A stretch of 64,000 bases of DNA, from assembly GCA_017418975.1 (NCBI GenBank), contig JAFOMG010000006.1, positions 124,001 to 188,000 on the forward strand. Reading direction: 5' to 3'. Under the pieces are notes generated by a model. The model made no database searches, was not told where the DNA came from, and saw nothing but the letters and a program-made list of their open reading frames with translations. The translations under genes and the position numbers were made by a program. The DNA is from Sphingomonas sp. (GTDB lineage Bacteria > Pseudomonadota > Alphaproteobacteria > Sphingomonadales > Sphingomonadaceae). Positions 1-8,621 of the stretch are shown here, piece by piece; the stretch's first letter is position 1; each line of letters starts with the position of its first letter.

Positions 1-882
1 GTCGAGCTTGCGCAGCGATTCCTCGATCGCATCCCCCAGCGCATGGATCGCCGCACCGGGCTCGCGGTGCGCACCGCCCAGCGGCTCGCCGACGATCCGG
101 TCGATCACCTTCAGCTCCTTCAGGTGCTGCGCGGTGACCTTCATCGCCTCCGCCGCCTCCGCCGCCTTGTCGGCGGTGCGCCACAGGATCGAGGCGCAGC
201 CCTCGGGCGAGATCACCGAATAGACCGCATGCTCCATCATCAGCACGGTGTTGCCCGCGGCAAGCGCGATCGCCCCGCCCGAGCCGCCCTCGCCAAGGAT
301 CGATGCAACCAGCGGCACGCCGAGATTGAGGCAAGCTTCGGTCGAGCGCGCGATCGCCTCGGCCTGGCCGCGCTCCTCGGCCTGCACGCCGGGAAAGGCG
401 CCCGAGGTGTCGACCAGGGTGATCACCGGCAGATGGAATTTGTCGGCGAGCGCCATCAGGCGAATGGCCTTGCGATAGCCCTCGGGCTTGCCCATGCCGA
501 AATTATGCTTGAGCCGGCTGGCGGTATCGTCGCCCTTTTCATGGCCGATCACCATCACCCTGCGCCCGCGGAACCGGCCCAGGCCGCCCTGGATCGCATT
601 GTCGTCGGCAAAGGCGCGATCGCCGCCCAGCGGCATGAACTCCTCGATCAGCCCGGCGACATAATGTTTGAAGTGCGGGCGCTCGGGATGGCGGGCAACC
701 TGGGTCTTCTGCCAGGGCGTGAGCCTGGCATAGGTATCCCTGAGGAGCTTCTCGGCCTTGGCCTGGAGCGGGGCGATCTCCGCATCGATATCGACGGCGC
801 CGCCCTCCGCGGTCTGGCGCAGCTCGTCGATGCGGGTCTGAAGCTCGGCGATCGGCTTCTCGAAGTCGAGGAAAGTGGTCAT
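1..882 (-). CDS. accA: Acetyl-CoA carboxylase carboxyltransferase subunit alpha (3' end outside window)
   Basis: AccA, with AccD, transfers the carboxyl group from carboxybiotin to acetyl-CoA to make malonyl-CoA, the first committed step of fatty acid synthesis; cytoplasmic. Reading from the ATG at 882 gives [14 protein letters not shown], then family landmarks [43 protein letters not shown] and EGGSGGAIA (the oxyanion/CoA site), and [12 protein letters not shown]. The frame is still open at base 1 after 294 codons; family members are about 314-320 residues, so only some 20 residues are missing. It lies downstream of xerD on the same strand with a 156-bp gap holding a short GC hairpin (CCGGC/GCCGG near 980), so it is probably transcribed from its own or the xerD promoter. 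Confidence 0.96.
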   Translation of the reverse strand, partial: MTTFLDFEKPIAELQTRIDELRQTAEGGAVDIDAEIAPLQAKAEKLLRDTYARLTPWQKTQVARHPERPHFKHYVAGLIEEFMPLGGDRAFADDNAIQGGLGRFRGRRVMVIGHEKGDDTASRLKHNFGMGKPEGYRKAIRLMALADKFHLPVITLVDTSGAFPGVQAEERGQAEAIARSTEACLNLGVPLVASILGEGGSGGAIALAAGNTVLMMEHAVYSVISPEGCASILWRTADKAAEAAEAMKVTAQHLKELKVIDRIVGEPLGGAHREPGAAIHALGDAIEESLRKLD

Positions 883-1038
883 CGCTGCGCGGGCTAACCT
901 TGGCGCGAAGCTACGTCAACGAGCGGGTAGGTTGAGCGATCCCGTTGTGAGGCGCGGAAGCCGCTCCAACCCTCATCCGGCACAAGGCCGGGATGGCGGC
1001 AGAAAATCAAATAATTGCCTGGGTTCTCAATCTGGCGG

Positions 1039-1944
1039 CTAGCCTCGCTTCCCCAGCGCTTCACCCAAAGGATGCCGCTGGTTGACCAGCTCGACCAGCC
1101 GGCGGCTGTCGACATGGGTATAGATCTCGGTCGTCGCGATATCGGCATGACCGAGCATCGCCTGCAGCGCGCGCAGATCGGCGCCGCCCTCCAGCAGATG
1201 GGTGGCGAAGGCATGGCGGAGCACATGGGGGCTCACCCGGTCAGGCGGGATGCCCGCCTCCCCGGCCAGCGCGCGGACGAGCTGGTAGAGCCGGATGCGC
1301 GAGAGATGCCCCTTGCCCGAGGGAAAGAGGAAGGGCCGGTCCGCCGCGACATGCCCGCGCCACGCCGCGACGGCGGCACGGGCGCGGTCCGAGATCGGCA
1401 CCAGCCGCTCCCGCCCGCCCTTGCCCTTCAGGATCAGATAGGGTCGATCGGGCGACACGGCGTTGCGCGGCAGCGACACCAGCTCGGTGGCGCGCAGGCC
1501 AGAGCCATAGAGCAGCTCGATCAGCGCCAGCAGCCGCAGGTCGTTCGGATCGGGCGGCACCCGCGCGATGCGCGCATCGATCGCGGCGAACATCCGGTCG
1601 ACGTCCTCCACTCCGAGCACCTTGGGCAATGCGCGCGCGGTGCCGGGGCGCGGCAGCATGGCCGAGGGATCGTCCGCGCGCAGCTTCTCATCGGCGAGGA
1701 ATGCATAGAAACGGCGCAGCGCCGCCGATTTGCGGGCGACGGTGGCGCGCGAGAGCGGCTGCCACTCGGCGCCGAGCCGCTCCAGCTCCGGCCGCCCGGC
1801 ACCGCCCAGCCCGCCGCCGAGAAATTCGGAGGCGAGCCGCAGATCGGTGCCATAGGCGGCGATGGTATTGGCAGCGGCGCCCGCCTCCGCCCGCATCATC
1901 TCGAGGAAGCGCTCGATCAGCGCCCGGTCTTCGGAGACGCTCAA
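1039..1944 (-). CDS. xerD: Site-specific tyrosine recombinase XerD
   Basis: XerD acts with XerC at dif to resolve chromosome dimers at division. The 301-residue product has the N-terminal SAM-like core-binding domain (about 1-95) and a C-terminal catalytic domain. The catalytic set is complete: Arg in GSGLRATEL, Lys in LKGKGGRER, HVLRH (His and Arg), LGHADIATT (His) and the nucleophilic Tyr in EIYTHV. I chose the TTG at 1944 because it overlaps the stop of the upstream gene (TTGA) and gives a normal XerD length (about 298); no ATG or GTG lies at a suitable place, and longer readings run into the upstream gene. No attachment sites or phage genes are nearby, so this is the housekeeping recombinase, not an integrase. 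Confidence 0.93.
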   Translation of the reverse strand: MSVSEDRALIERFLEMMRAEAGAAANTIAAYGTDLRLASEFLGGGLGGAGRPELERLGAEWQPLSRATVARKSAALRRFYAFLADEKLRADDPSAMLPRPGTARALPKVLGVEDVDRMFAAIDARIARVPPDPNDLRLLALIELLYGSGLRATELVSLPRNAVSPDRPYLILKGKGGRERLVPISDRARAAVAAWRGHVAADRPFLFPSGKGHLSRIRLYQLVRALAGEAGIPPDRVSPHVLRHAFATHLLEGGADLRALQAMLGHADIATTEIYTHVDSRRLVELVNQRHPLGEALGKRG

Positions 1945-3758
1945 GCCGATCGCGTGACCGCCTCCACGGCGATCATCCGCGCATAGCTGGCCATCCCCGC
2001 GGCGCGCATCGCCGCGACGATGTGGAACAGCGCCTCGGGAGTCACATTGTCCCAGACGCGCGACTGCATGCCGACCGCGGCGAGCAGCGCCACCATCGCC
2101 GAATCGCCGCGCCGGCCGGCGGCGTCGATCGCGCGGGTCCAGGCGTTCTGCGCGCCGATCTGCACCTCGAGCGCCTGGGCGCCACGGCGCGCGTCGCTGC
2201 TCTCGAAGCGGCCGAGGCCGGCAAGGCCGGCAAAGGCCAGCTGGGCGCGGCGCTGCCCGGCGGCATCCTTGAACGCATCGAAATCGCCATAGGCGACCGG
2301 GCCCTGCGCGCCGGGATCGCCGAGCGCGAGCAGGCCCCACGCGACGCTGCCGCGCGGCACCACCTGGCGCCATTCCATCGCCTTCGATTCATAGCCGGCG
2401 GAGAGCATCGAGGCGATCAGCTTCTCGGGCTCCTCCACCTTGGCGTCGGCCGGGATCCAGGAAGCCGCGCGCGCGGTGAGGATCAGCCGGGCATATTGGG
2501 TGCGCGGCGTGCTCGCCTCGGCCCAGAGCGTGCGAATCGCCTTGATCCGGTCCCCGACATCGCCGTCGGTATAGGCGATGCGCAGATCGCGGGCGACGCC
2601 GCCCTCGGTGGTGTTGGCATCGTCGCCCTCGGCGATCTCGCTGTAGAGATCGACAAGGCCGGCGCTGGAGAAGACGCCGGCGGTAGCGGCCAGCTCGGCG
2701 GCGGCGGCGCGCTGGCGGGGCGAGAGCTGCGGGGCGAGCGCCTGCCAATAGCGGACCTGCGGGCCGGCGGTAGCGTAGAGCGAGGCAGGGACTTCCTGGC
2801 CGGTCGCGGTGGCGAGGCCCCAGCGCCAGGCGGTCAGCCGGGTGATGCCGCCCCATTCGAGCGTGACCGCGCGGCGCCCCTGCGCGCCGGTGCCGAGCAC
2901 CTTCTCGGCCAGCAGATTGTCGATATCGCTGGCGGGCGTGCCGCCGCGCGCCTCGTCGAGCAGCTGGCCCGCCTCGTTGGGCTTGCCGGCGAGCCCGGCG
3001 CACATCGCCCGGGCAAGCGCCCAGCCGCGCTGCTGGATATACTGGTTGCCGCGCTCGGCGATCGGGCAGATGCCGCCTGGATCGGCGGTGGCGAGCGAGA
3101 CCTGCATCGCCACCTGGAGCAGGCGCGTCGTGTAATTGTCGCCATCGACGTCGTTCACCACCGCGCGCGCGGCATTGGCCTCGCCCATGCGCAGTAGCAG
3201 CCAGGCGCGCTCGGCGGCGAAATCGGCGCCATTGGCATGGCGCGGCGTGTCGAGCGGCGACATCAGCGCGCGGCGGAGCGCGATCGACGCCCAGCGCGAC
3301 GCCACCGGCGCGCGCAGCCGCTGCATCAGCACCGCCAGGGTACGGCCATCGGCATTGCCGAAGCCCCTGGCGGGGAACGGCGTGTTGCCCGCGGCAAGCA
3401 CGCCGACGCGGTTCAGCGAATGTTTCGCGAACTCGGGCAGCTCGTAGCGCGACAGATCGACCGGACCGGTCGCCGTCACATCCTCGACCGCGCTGCTATT
3501 GGAAAGCGCGGTGTCGCCGCCCGGCGCGGGCGCGCTCGGGATCGGCGCGGTGCCGGGCGCGCCGGGGGGCGTCGCGGCGGGCACCGTTGCGGCCGGCGCG
3601 GGGGCGGGGCGCGGCGCCGGAGTGGGCGCCGGCTCGTCGAAGCCCGGCGGCAGCAGCGATTCGGGCTTGTCCTGCTGCCCCAGCGCGGGCACCGCCGCGC
3701 CGGCCAGCAACAGCGCCCCGAAGGCGATGTGGCGGCGCTTAATTCGCGAGATTGTCAA
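1941..3758 (-). CDS. Secreted protein of unknown function, Pro/Ala-rich N-terminal region
   Basis: I do not recognise this 605-residue protein. Residues 1-27 form a Sec signal peptide (RIKRR, a hydrophobic run, then VPALG-Q), so it is probably periplasmic. Residues about 35-90 are a Pro/Ala-rich linker of low complexity. The remainder is Ala/Leu-rich and probably alpha-helical, with stretches that suggest a repeat-type scaffold but no clear TPR consensus. The start is a TTG inside the 3' end of the 45-residue membrane gene (20-bp overlap), and the stop overlaps the xerD start, so the three genes are coupled. The position between aroK and xerD suggests co-expression with xerD. No catalytic motif is visible. 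Confidence 0.8.
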   Translation of the reverse strand: MTISRIKRRHIAFGALLLAGAAVPALGQQDKPESLLPPGFDEPAPTPAPRPAPAPAATVPAATPPGAPGTAPIPSAPAPGGDTALSNSSAVEDVTATGPVDLSRYELPEFAKHSLNRVGVLAAGNTPFPARGFGNADGRTLAVLMQRLRAPVASRWASIALRRALMSPLDTPRHANGADFAAERAWLLLRMGEANAARAVVNDVDGDNYTTRLLQVAMQVSLATADPGGICPIAERGNQYIQQRGWALARAMCAGLAGKPNEAGQLLDEARGGTPASDIDNLLAEKVLGTGAQGRRAVTLEWGGITRLTAWRWGLATATGQEVPASLYATAGPQVRYWQALAPQLSPRQRAAAAELAATAGVFSSAGLVDLYSEIAEGDDANTTEGGVARDLRIAYTDGDVGDRIKAIRTLWAEASTPRTQYARLILTARAASWIPADAKVEEPEKLIASMLSAGYESKAMEWRQVVPRGSVAWGLLALGDPGAQGPVAYGDFDAFKDAAGQRRAQLAFAGLAGLGRFESSDARRGAQALEVQIGAQNAWTRAIDAAGRRGDSAMVALLAAVGMQSRVWDNVTPEALFHIVAAMRAAGMASYARMIAVEAVTRSA

Positions 3759-3876
3759 GCGGGACCACCTTCTCCATGCGCACCGGCTCCTTCTTCGTCT
3801 CGCGGCCCGCGAGGAAGAACAGGCCGCCGACCAGGACGACGAGAATGACGATCAGCGCAACGATCAAGCGGGACAT
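3739..3876 (-). CDS. 45-residue single-span membrane peptide
   Basis: A short open frame read from ATG at 3876 to TAA at 3739. The product starts MSRLIVALIVILVVLVGGLF, a near-perfect hydrophobic span, followed by a charged tail (GREAKKEPVRMEKVV, ending NLAN). This is one transmembrane helix with a basic, probably periplasmic or cytoplasmic, tail. It is the first gene of a three-gene minus-strand run (this gene, the 605-residue secreted protein, xerD) and overlaps the second by 20 bp, which argues that it is translated. Its start is 75 bp from the divergent aroK start. Function unknown; I infer a role linked to the downstream secreted protein. Confidence 0.7.
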   Translation of the reverse strand: MSRLIVALIVILVVLVGGLFFLAGRETKKEPVRMEKVVPLDNLAN

Positions 3877-3912
3877 GAAAAGCGGTCCGGAAATTGTGAC
3901 TTCGCGGGCCTT

Positions 3913-3941
3913 TTGCCCGAGACCCGCCCTCGCTGTATAGC
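3913..3941 (+). promoter_or_regulatory. Candidate sigma-70 promoter for aroK
   Basis: TTGCCC (3913-3918) and TATAGC (3936-3941) are separated by 17 bp and end 10 bp before the aroK ATG at 3952. Transcription would start almost at the start codon, giving a leaderless or near-leaderless aroK mRNA, which is common in alphaproteobacteria. The call rests on two partial hexamer matches only. Confidence 0.35.
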
Positions 3942-3951
3942 CCTTCCGAAC

Positions 3952-4491
3952 ATGTTACAAACGCAGGCAGCGAATACCGCGTGGACGGGCAAGGCCATCG
4001 TCCTGATCGGCCTCATGGGTGCGGGCAAGACCACGGTCGGCCGGCGCCTGGCGCAGCGCATGCGCCTGCCCTTCGTCGACGCCGACCACGAGATCGAGGC
4101 GGCGGCCGGCATGACCGTGGCCGACATCTTCGCGCGTTTCGGCGAGGCGCATTTCCGCGACGGGGAGCGCCGGGTGATCGCCCGGCTGGTCGACGGGGCG
4201 CCCAAGGTCATCGCCACGGGCGGCGGCGCATTCATGAACGAGAGCACCCGCGCGCTGATTCTCGAGCATGCGATCGCGGTATGGCTCGACGCCGAGCCGG
4301 CGGTGCTGGCGGACCGGGTGCGGCGGCGCGACACGCGCCCGCTGCTGCGCGGTCGCGATCCCCAGGCGGTGCTCACCGAGCTCGCGGCGATCCGCAATCC
4401 CTATTACGCGCTTGCGCCGATCCGGGTGCCCAGCATAGCAGCGCCGCACGACACCACCGTCGACGCGATCCTGAAGGCCCTCAATCCGTGA
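3952..4491 (+). CDS. aroK: Shikimate kinase
   Basis: Phosphorylates shikimate with ATP to shikimate-3-phosphate in aromatic amino acid synthesis; cytoplasmic. The 179-residue product has the Walker A loop GLMGAGKTTVG (about residues 18-28), DADHEIE for shikimate binding, FRDGERR, the ATGGGAF loop, and the lid DTRPLL. I chose the ATG at 3952, 10 bp after a promoter-like element; the frame is open further upstream but that region belongs to the opposite-strand genes. The stop overlaps the aroB start codon (GTGA), so kinase and 3-dehydroquinate synthase are translationally coupled, the usual aroKB pairing. Confidence 0.96.
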   Translation: MLQTQAANTAWTGKAIVLIGLMGAGKTTVGRRLAQRMRLPFVDADHEIEAAAGMTVADIFARFGEAHFRDGERRVIARLVDGAPKVIATGGGAFMNESTRALILEHAIAVWLDAEPAVLADRVRRRDTRPLLRGRDPQAVLTELAAIRNPYYALAPIRVPSIAAPHDTTVDAILKALNP

Positions 4492-5576
4492 CAATCGTCC
4501 CCGTCGCGCTCGGCGACCGCAGCTATGACATCCGCATCGAGGCGGGGCTCCTCGCCCGCGCCGGAGATGCGCTCGCGCCGTTCGACAATGGCCGGCGCCG
4601 GATCATCGTCACCGACGAGCATGTCCTCCCGCATCTCGCCACGCTGCAGGCGGGCCTGGGCACGAGCGAGGCGATCGTGCTGCCGCCCGGCGAAGGCACC
4701 AAGAGCTGGGGCCAGCTGGAGGCGCTGCTCGACCGGCTGCTCGCGCTGGGCGTGGAGCGCGGCGATCACGTCATCGCGCTGGGCGGCGGCGTGATCGGCG
4801 ACCTGGTCGGCTTCGCCACCTCCATCCTCAAGCGCGGCTGCGGCTTCGTCCAGATCCCCACCACCCTGCTCGCCCAGGTCGACAGCTCGGTGGGCGGCAA
4901 GACCGCGATCAACACGCGCGCCGGCAAGAACCTCGTCGGCACCTTCCACCAGCCGGCCATGGTGCTGATCGACCCGGAAGTGCTCGACACGCTGCCGGCC
5001 CGCGACCTGCGCGCCGGCTATGCCGAAGTGGTGAAATACGGGCTGATCGACGATTTCGCCTTTTTCGAATGGTGCGAGGCCAATGCCGCCGCGCTGCTGG
5101 CAGGCGACCCGGCGGCGCGCACGCATGCCATCGCCCATTCGGTGGCGGCCAAGGCGCGGATCGTCGCGGCCGACGAGCGCGAGACCAGCGGCATGCGCGC
5201 GCTGCTCAACCTCGGCCACACCTTCGGCCATGCGCTCGAGGCCGAGGCCGGCTTCTCCGACCGGCTGCTGCACGGCGAGGGCGTGGCGGCGGGCATGGCG
5301 CTCGCCTTCGGCTTCTCGGCCGCCAGGGGCATCTGCCCCGGCCAGGACGCCGAAAGGGTTGCCGCGCACCTGGCCGCGGTCGGCCTGCCGGATGGGCTGA
5401 AGGCGGCGGGGATCACCGCCTCCGGTGCGCGGCTCGTGGAGCACATGCTCCACGACAAGAAGATGAGCGCCGGCACCCTGCCCTTCCTGCTCGCGCGCGG
5501 GATCGGGCGGACGTACCTCGACAAGAATGTCGACCTTGGCGAGGTGGCGGCGTTCCTGGATGCCCAGCCGCGCTAG
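4488..5576 (+). CDS. aroB: 3-dehydroquinate synthase
   Basis: Converts DAHP to 3-dehydroquinate, the second step of the shikimate pathway, with NAD and a divalent metal. The 362-residue product shows the NAD-binding GGGVIGDLVGF, the substrate loop IPTTLLAQVDSSVGGK, the phosphate-binding NLVGTFHQP, and metal ligands in YAEVVKYG, NLGHTFGHALE and a later HGEGVA. The start is GTG at 4488, overlapping the aroK stop by four bases. The gene converges on a TonB-dependent receptor and their 3' ends overlap by four bases (5573-5576), leaving no room for a terminator between them. Confidence 0.97.
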   Translation: MTIVPVALGDRSYDIRIEAGLLARAGDALAPFDNGRRRIIVTDEHVLPHLATLQAGLGTSEAIVLPPGEGTKSWGQLEALLDRLLALGVERGDHVIALGGGVIGDLVGFATSILKRGCGFVQIPTTLLAQVDSSVGGKTAINTRAGKNLVGTFHQPAMVLIDPEVLDTLPARDLRAGYAEVVKYGLIDDFAFFEWCEANAAALLAGDPAARTHAIAHSVAAKARIVAADERETSGMRALLNLGHTFGHALEAEAGFSDRLLHGEGVAAGMALAFGFSAARGICPGQDAERVAAHLAAVGLPDGLKAAGITASGARLVEHMLHDKKMSAGTLPFLLARGIGRTYLDKNVDLGEVAAFLDAQPR

Positions 5577-7507
5577 AGCTCGCTCGTCAGCGTCAGGGTC
5601 AGCGTGCGCGGGGCGATCGGCGTGATCAGCCCCGAATTGGCCGGGGTCCAGGCGAAACGGTCGGTCAGGTTGGTCACGCGGGCGCGCAGCGTCACCGGAT
5701 GGCCGCCGATCGCGAAGGCCTGGCGGAGCCCCAGGTTGAACAGCGCATAGCCGGGCAGCGCGACGCTGTTCTCGCGATCGGCATAGCGCGCGCCGCGGAC
5801 GTTCACGCCACCATCCACCGTCAGCCCTTCCATGCCGGGCACCCGCCAGGTGAGATTGGCGAGCGCGGTCACGCGCGGCCGGCCGATCGGGCGGGCGCCG
5901 ATCACGCCGCGATCCACCAGCTCGCCATCGATCCTGGCATCGAGCCAGGTAGCGCCCAGCACCGCGTTCAGCCGCGGGGTGATCGGCCCGGCCAGCGACA
6001 GCTCCACGCCGCGATGCCGCACCGTGCCGACAAAGTCGAACGCGCCCGTGGCATCGATACCCGGCGTCGGCTTGGACAGGTCGAACAGGCCCGCGATCAG
6101 CGTCGGGCCTCCGGCAAAGCCATATTTCACGCCCAGCTCGGCCTGGCGCGAGATGGCGGCGGGGAGGACCGCGCCGCGATTGCTGGCATTGGCGGGCGCG
6201 ACCCCGGCTTCCTCCAGCCCGCGCGCATAGCTGGCAAAGCCGGTGAGCCGTGAGGTGATCCCCACCGACAGCGCCCCGCCATAGAGCCAGGGCCGCGTCG
6301 TCTGCTCGGTCACCGTGCCGTCGAGCCCCCGGACGCGCTTGGCATATTCCACGCGCTGCGCATCGACGCGCAGCTCGGCCAGCGTGCCGATCGACAGGCG
6401 ATAGCCGAGGCCGCCGGTCCATTGCCCGACATCGTCGCGCTTCCGGACCGTGCCGAGCGCCACCATGGGCCGGGCGATCCTGGGCGGCTTGTTCACATCG
6501 CCGAAGGTGCCGAGCGCGAAGGGGACGCCAGGATCGCTCTCCACCATCGAATCCCGCCGCCGGGCCATGGCGATGATGCGGTGCGTGAGATTACCGGTGG
6601 CGAACTGCTTGGCCGCGGTCACTTCGGCCGAGACCGTGTGGCGCGTCTCGGCACCGAACAGCAGCCCGCTCGCCACCGCCTCGCGGCCATTGCCGGTGAA
6701 GCGCAGCACGCTGTAGGCGCTATGGTCATAGGGCAGCGCATTGTAGAACAGCGAGGCGCCGAACCGCCAGCCCTTGCCCGCGTCCACATCGGCAAAGGCG
6801 CCGATCAGGTCCGATTCGTTGCGCGCGTCCATCCAGCTCTGGGTGCGATTGGTCCAGCGCTTCACTTCGCGCGGCGCGCCGGCCGGATTGGCATAATAGG
6901 TATCGCCTTCGCGCGGGAACCAGTTGCGGCTCCACACGCCGGTGATCCGCACGCCGGGCGCCGGCGACCAGCGCGGAACGAGGCCGATGGCAGTGAAGTC
7001 GCCGGTCGTGCCGTCGGTATATTGCTGGGCGGGCGTGAGCTGAAGGCCGCCCGCGATCGACCAGCGCCCGTCGGCGGTGCCCGCCGAACCGCGCAGCATC
7101 GCGACCGGCCCCGAGCCGCCCCACCAGCCTGCCTCGATCGAGGCGCGCGCGCCGGGCGTGGCGCCAGGCATCGTATATTGCACCACGCCGGAGGGAGCGG
7201 CGAAATCGGTCCGCAGGCCATTGGCGCCGACCCGGATCGCGGTGCCGCCGTTCAGCGGCTGGAGCATGCCGGAAACGCGGACGTAATAATGATCCTCGAT
7301 CCGGTAGTTGCCGGCGGCCTGCAGGTCGAACCCGCGCACCTCGCTCTCCGAATAGAGCCCCACTTCCTCGATCCCGATCCGCCGGCCGAACGCATCGTCG
7401 GCGGCGCTGACCACGTCGCCGTTCGCCGGCGGCTGCGGCGCCCGCGCGGTCTGCGCATGGACGGCGGGCACCATGAGAAACGGCAGGCAGAATATCGAAT
7501 GACGCAT
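5573..7507 (-). CDS. TonB-dependent outer-membrane receptor, siderophore-receptor-like
   Basis: The 644-residue product has a signal peptide (MRHSIFCLPFLMVPAVHAQ), a short plug domain with VGANGLRTDFAAPSGVVQY and a 22-strand-type barrel ending in a classical outer-membrane C-terminus (LTLTLTSEL). The ending RVTNLTDRFAWTPANSG is a typical TonB-receptor barrel signature. At 644 residues it is at the short end for siderophore receptors (700-800), and I see no obvious TonB box or long N-terminal signalling domain. The gene is divergent from a LytTR-type membrane regulator 133 bp away, and a direct repeat in that gap could be the regulator's site. Substrate unknown; iron chelate uptake is the default family inference. 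Confidence 0.88.
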   Translation of the reverse strand: MRHSIFCLPFLMVPAVHAQTARAPQPPANGDVVSAADDAFGRRIGIEEVGLYSESEVRGFDLQAAGNYRIEDHYYVRVSGMLQPLNGGTAIRVGANGLRTDFAAPSGVVQYTMPGATPGARASIEAGWWGGSGPVAMLRGSAGTADGRWSIAGGLQLTPAQQYTDGTTGDFTAIGLVPRWSPAPGVRITGVWSRNWFPREGDTYYANPAGAPREVKRWTNRTQSWMDARNESDLIGAFADVDAGKGWRFGASLFYNALPYDHSAYSVLRFTGNGREAVASGLLFGAETRHTVSAEVTAAKQFATGNLTHRIIAMARRRDSMVESDPGVPFALGTFGDVNKPPRIARPMVALGTVRKRDDVGQWTGGLGYRLSIGTLAELRVDAQRVEYAKRVRGLDGTVTEQTTRPWLYGGALSVGITSRLTGFASYARGLEEAGVAPANASNRGAVLPAAISRQAELGVKYGFAGGPTLIAGLFDLSKPTPGIDATGAFDFVGTVRHRGVELSLAGPITPRLNAVLGATWLDARIDGELVDRGVIGARPIGRPRVTALANLTWRVPGMEGLTVDGGVNVRGARYADRENSVALPGYALFNLGLRQAFAIGGHPVTLRARVTNLTDRFAWTPANSGLITPIAPRTLTLTLTSEL

Positions 7508-7573
7508 GACACGAACCCTCTTCCCAACCCGGCCCGATTGACCGGGCCGGCGGCGGCGGGTGGAGCCGGCTGG

Positions 7574-7602
7574 GACGAATGGATCGCGGGCGTGACGAAC
7601 GG
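7574..7602. promoter_or_regulatory. Direct repeat, candidate LytTR binding site
   Basis: GACGAATGG (7574-7582) and GACGAACGG (7594-7602) form a direct repeat with a 20-bp period, about two helical turns. On the minus strand they read CCGTTCGTC and CCATTCGTC. LytTR regulators usually bind two direct repeats about two turns apart, and this pair lies between the LytTR gene and the divergent receptor. Confidence 0.35.
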
Positions 7603-7640
7603 CATTTCGCGCGCGCGCGTTCGCGAGCTATCGTGCGCGC

Positions 7641-8495
7641 ATGGAAATGACGGCGCGCGAGTCGATCTGGGACCTCAGAATCCCGTTGAGCGCGGCGACG
7701 GCGTTCGCGCTGTTCGCCTTCCTGCTCGGCTATGGGATAGGCGGGCTGGAAGCGAACACGGGCAGCTTCGCCGCCGAGCATCCGGACGAGGCGCGGCTGG
7801 CGCGGCTGCTGGTCTGGGGCGCCATGCTCACCATCGCCTGGGCCAGCCGCAAGCCGATGCAGGAGATATTGCAGACGCCGAAACGCTCGTCGCCCCTGCT
7901 GCTCGGCGCGTTCGCCTTCGTGCCGGTGATGCTTACGGAACTGGCCGCGTCGCGTTTCGCGATGGCCATTTCCCCCTATCAGCTCTGCGGGCCCAACGGG
8001 CCGCCACCGGTGCCCGTCGACAATTTCCTGCCGCGCGCCATTGCGCTGGGCTCGACGGCGTGGCTGTCGCTGATGGCCTGGAGGCGCCACCTCGCCAATG
8101 GACATGATCGGCAGGAGGCGGACCCGCCGTTCGCCGAGCCGCTGCCGCCGATGCTGCCCGTCCAGCCAAGCGCCGAGCAATGGCTGAGCCTGCCCGAGGC
8201 GCCGTTCCTGCGCGTGCGCGCCTGCGACGTGGCGCAGATCCGCTCGGCGGGGAACTATAGCGAGATCCTCGCGCATGGCCGGGTGCACCTGGTGCGCGCG
8301 CCGCTTTCGGAGCTGGCCGGGCGTTTCGCGGAACTCGGCTTCGTCCGCGTGCATCGCCAGGTGGTGGTGAACCGCAGCCATGTCTCGCAAATCTATCGCG
8401 AGGCGGGCGGGCGGCTCGCCGTGCAGCTCAATTGCGGCGCCATCGTTCCGCTCGGCCGCAGCTATCGCACCGCCCTCGCCGCCTTCGCGCATTGA
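7641..8495 (+). CDS. Membrane-anchored LytTR-family transcriptional regulator
   Basis: The 284-residue product has three or four hydrophobic segments in its first 150 residues (for example AFALFAFLLGYGIG, LLVWGAMLTIAW and LLLGAFAFVPVML), a linker rich in proline, and a C-terminal LytTR DNA-binding domain (about 185-284). The domain is marked by FLRVRACDVAQIRSAGNYSE, FVRVHRQVVVNRSHV and VPLGRSYR. No receiver domain is present, so it is not a classical response regulator; sensing would be through the membrane part. It is divergent from the TonB receptor and is its most likely regulator. Sphingomonads often pair such regulators with receptors (general knowledge, not checked here). Confidence 0.85.
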   Translation: MEMTARESIWDLRIPLSAATAFALFAFLLGYGIGGLEANTGSFAAEHPDEARLARLLVWGAMLTIAWASRKPMQEILQTPKRSSPLLLGAFAFVPVMLTELAASRFAMAISPYQLCGPNGPPPVPVDNFLPRAIALGSTAWLSLMAWRRHLANGHDRQEADPPFAEPLPPMLPVQPSAEQWLSLPEAPFLRVRACDVAQIRSAGNYSEILAHGRVHLVRAPLSELAGRFAELGFVRVHRQVVVNRSHVSQIYREAGGRLAVQLNCGAIVPLGRSYRTALAAFAH

Positions 8496-8621
8496 ATCGC
8501 CCCCGGCTTTTCCGGAGCATCATCCCCAGCTTTTCGGGAGCCGAATGGCGCCTGCCGCGTTGACTTGGCGGCGGACGGCGATTTCGTCCCCGCAACGAAA
8601 CAGACACTCTCCGGGGGACGG

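Noticed and set aside
1039..1944. XerD-like gene as a mobile-element integrase
   Set aside because: Length, motifs and position between accA and aroK fit the housekeeping recombinase; no phage or island genes adjoin it.
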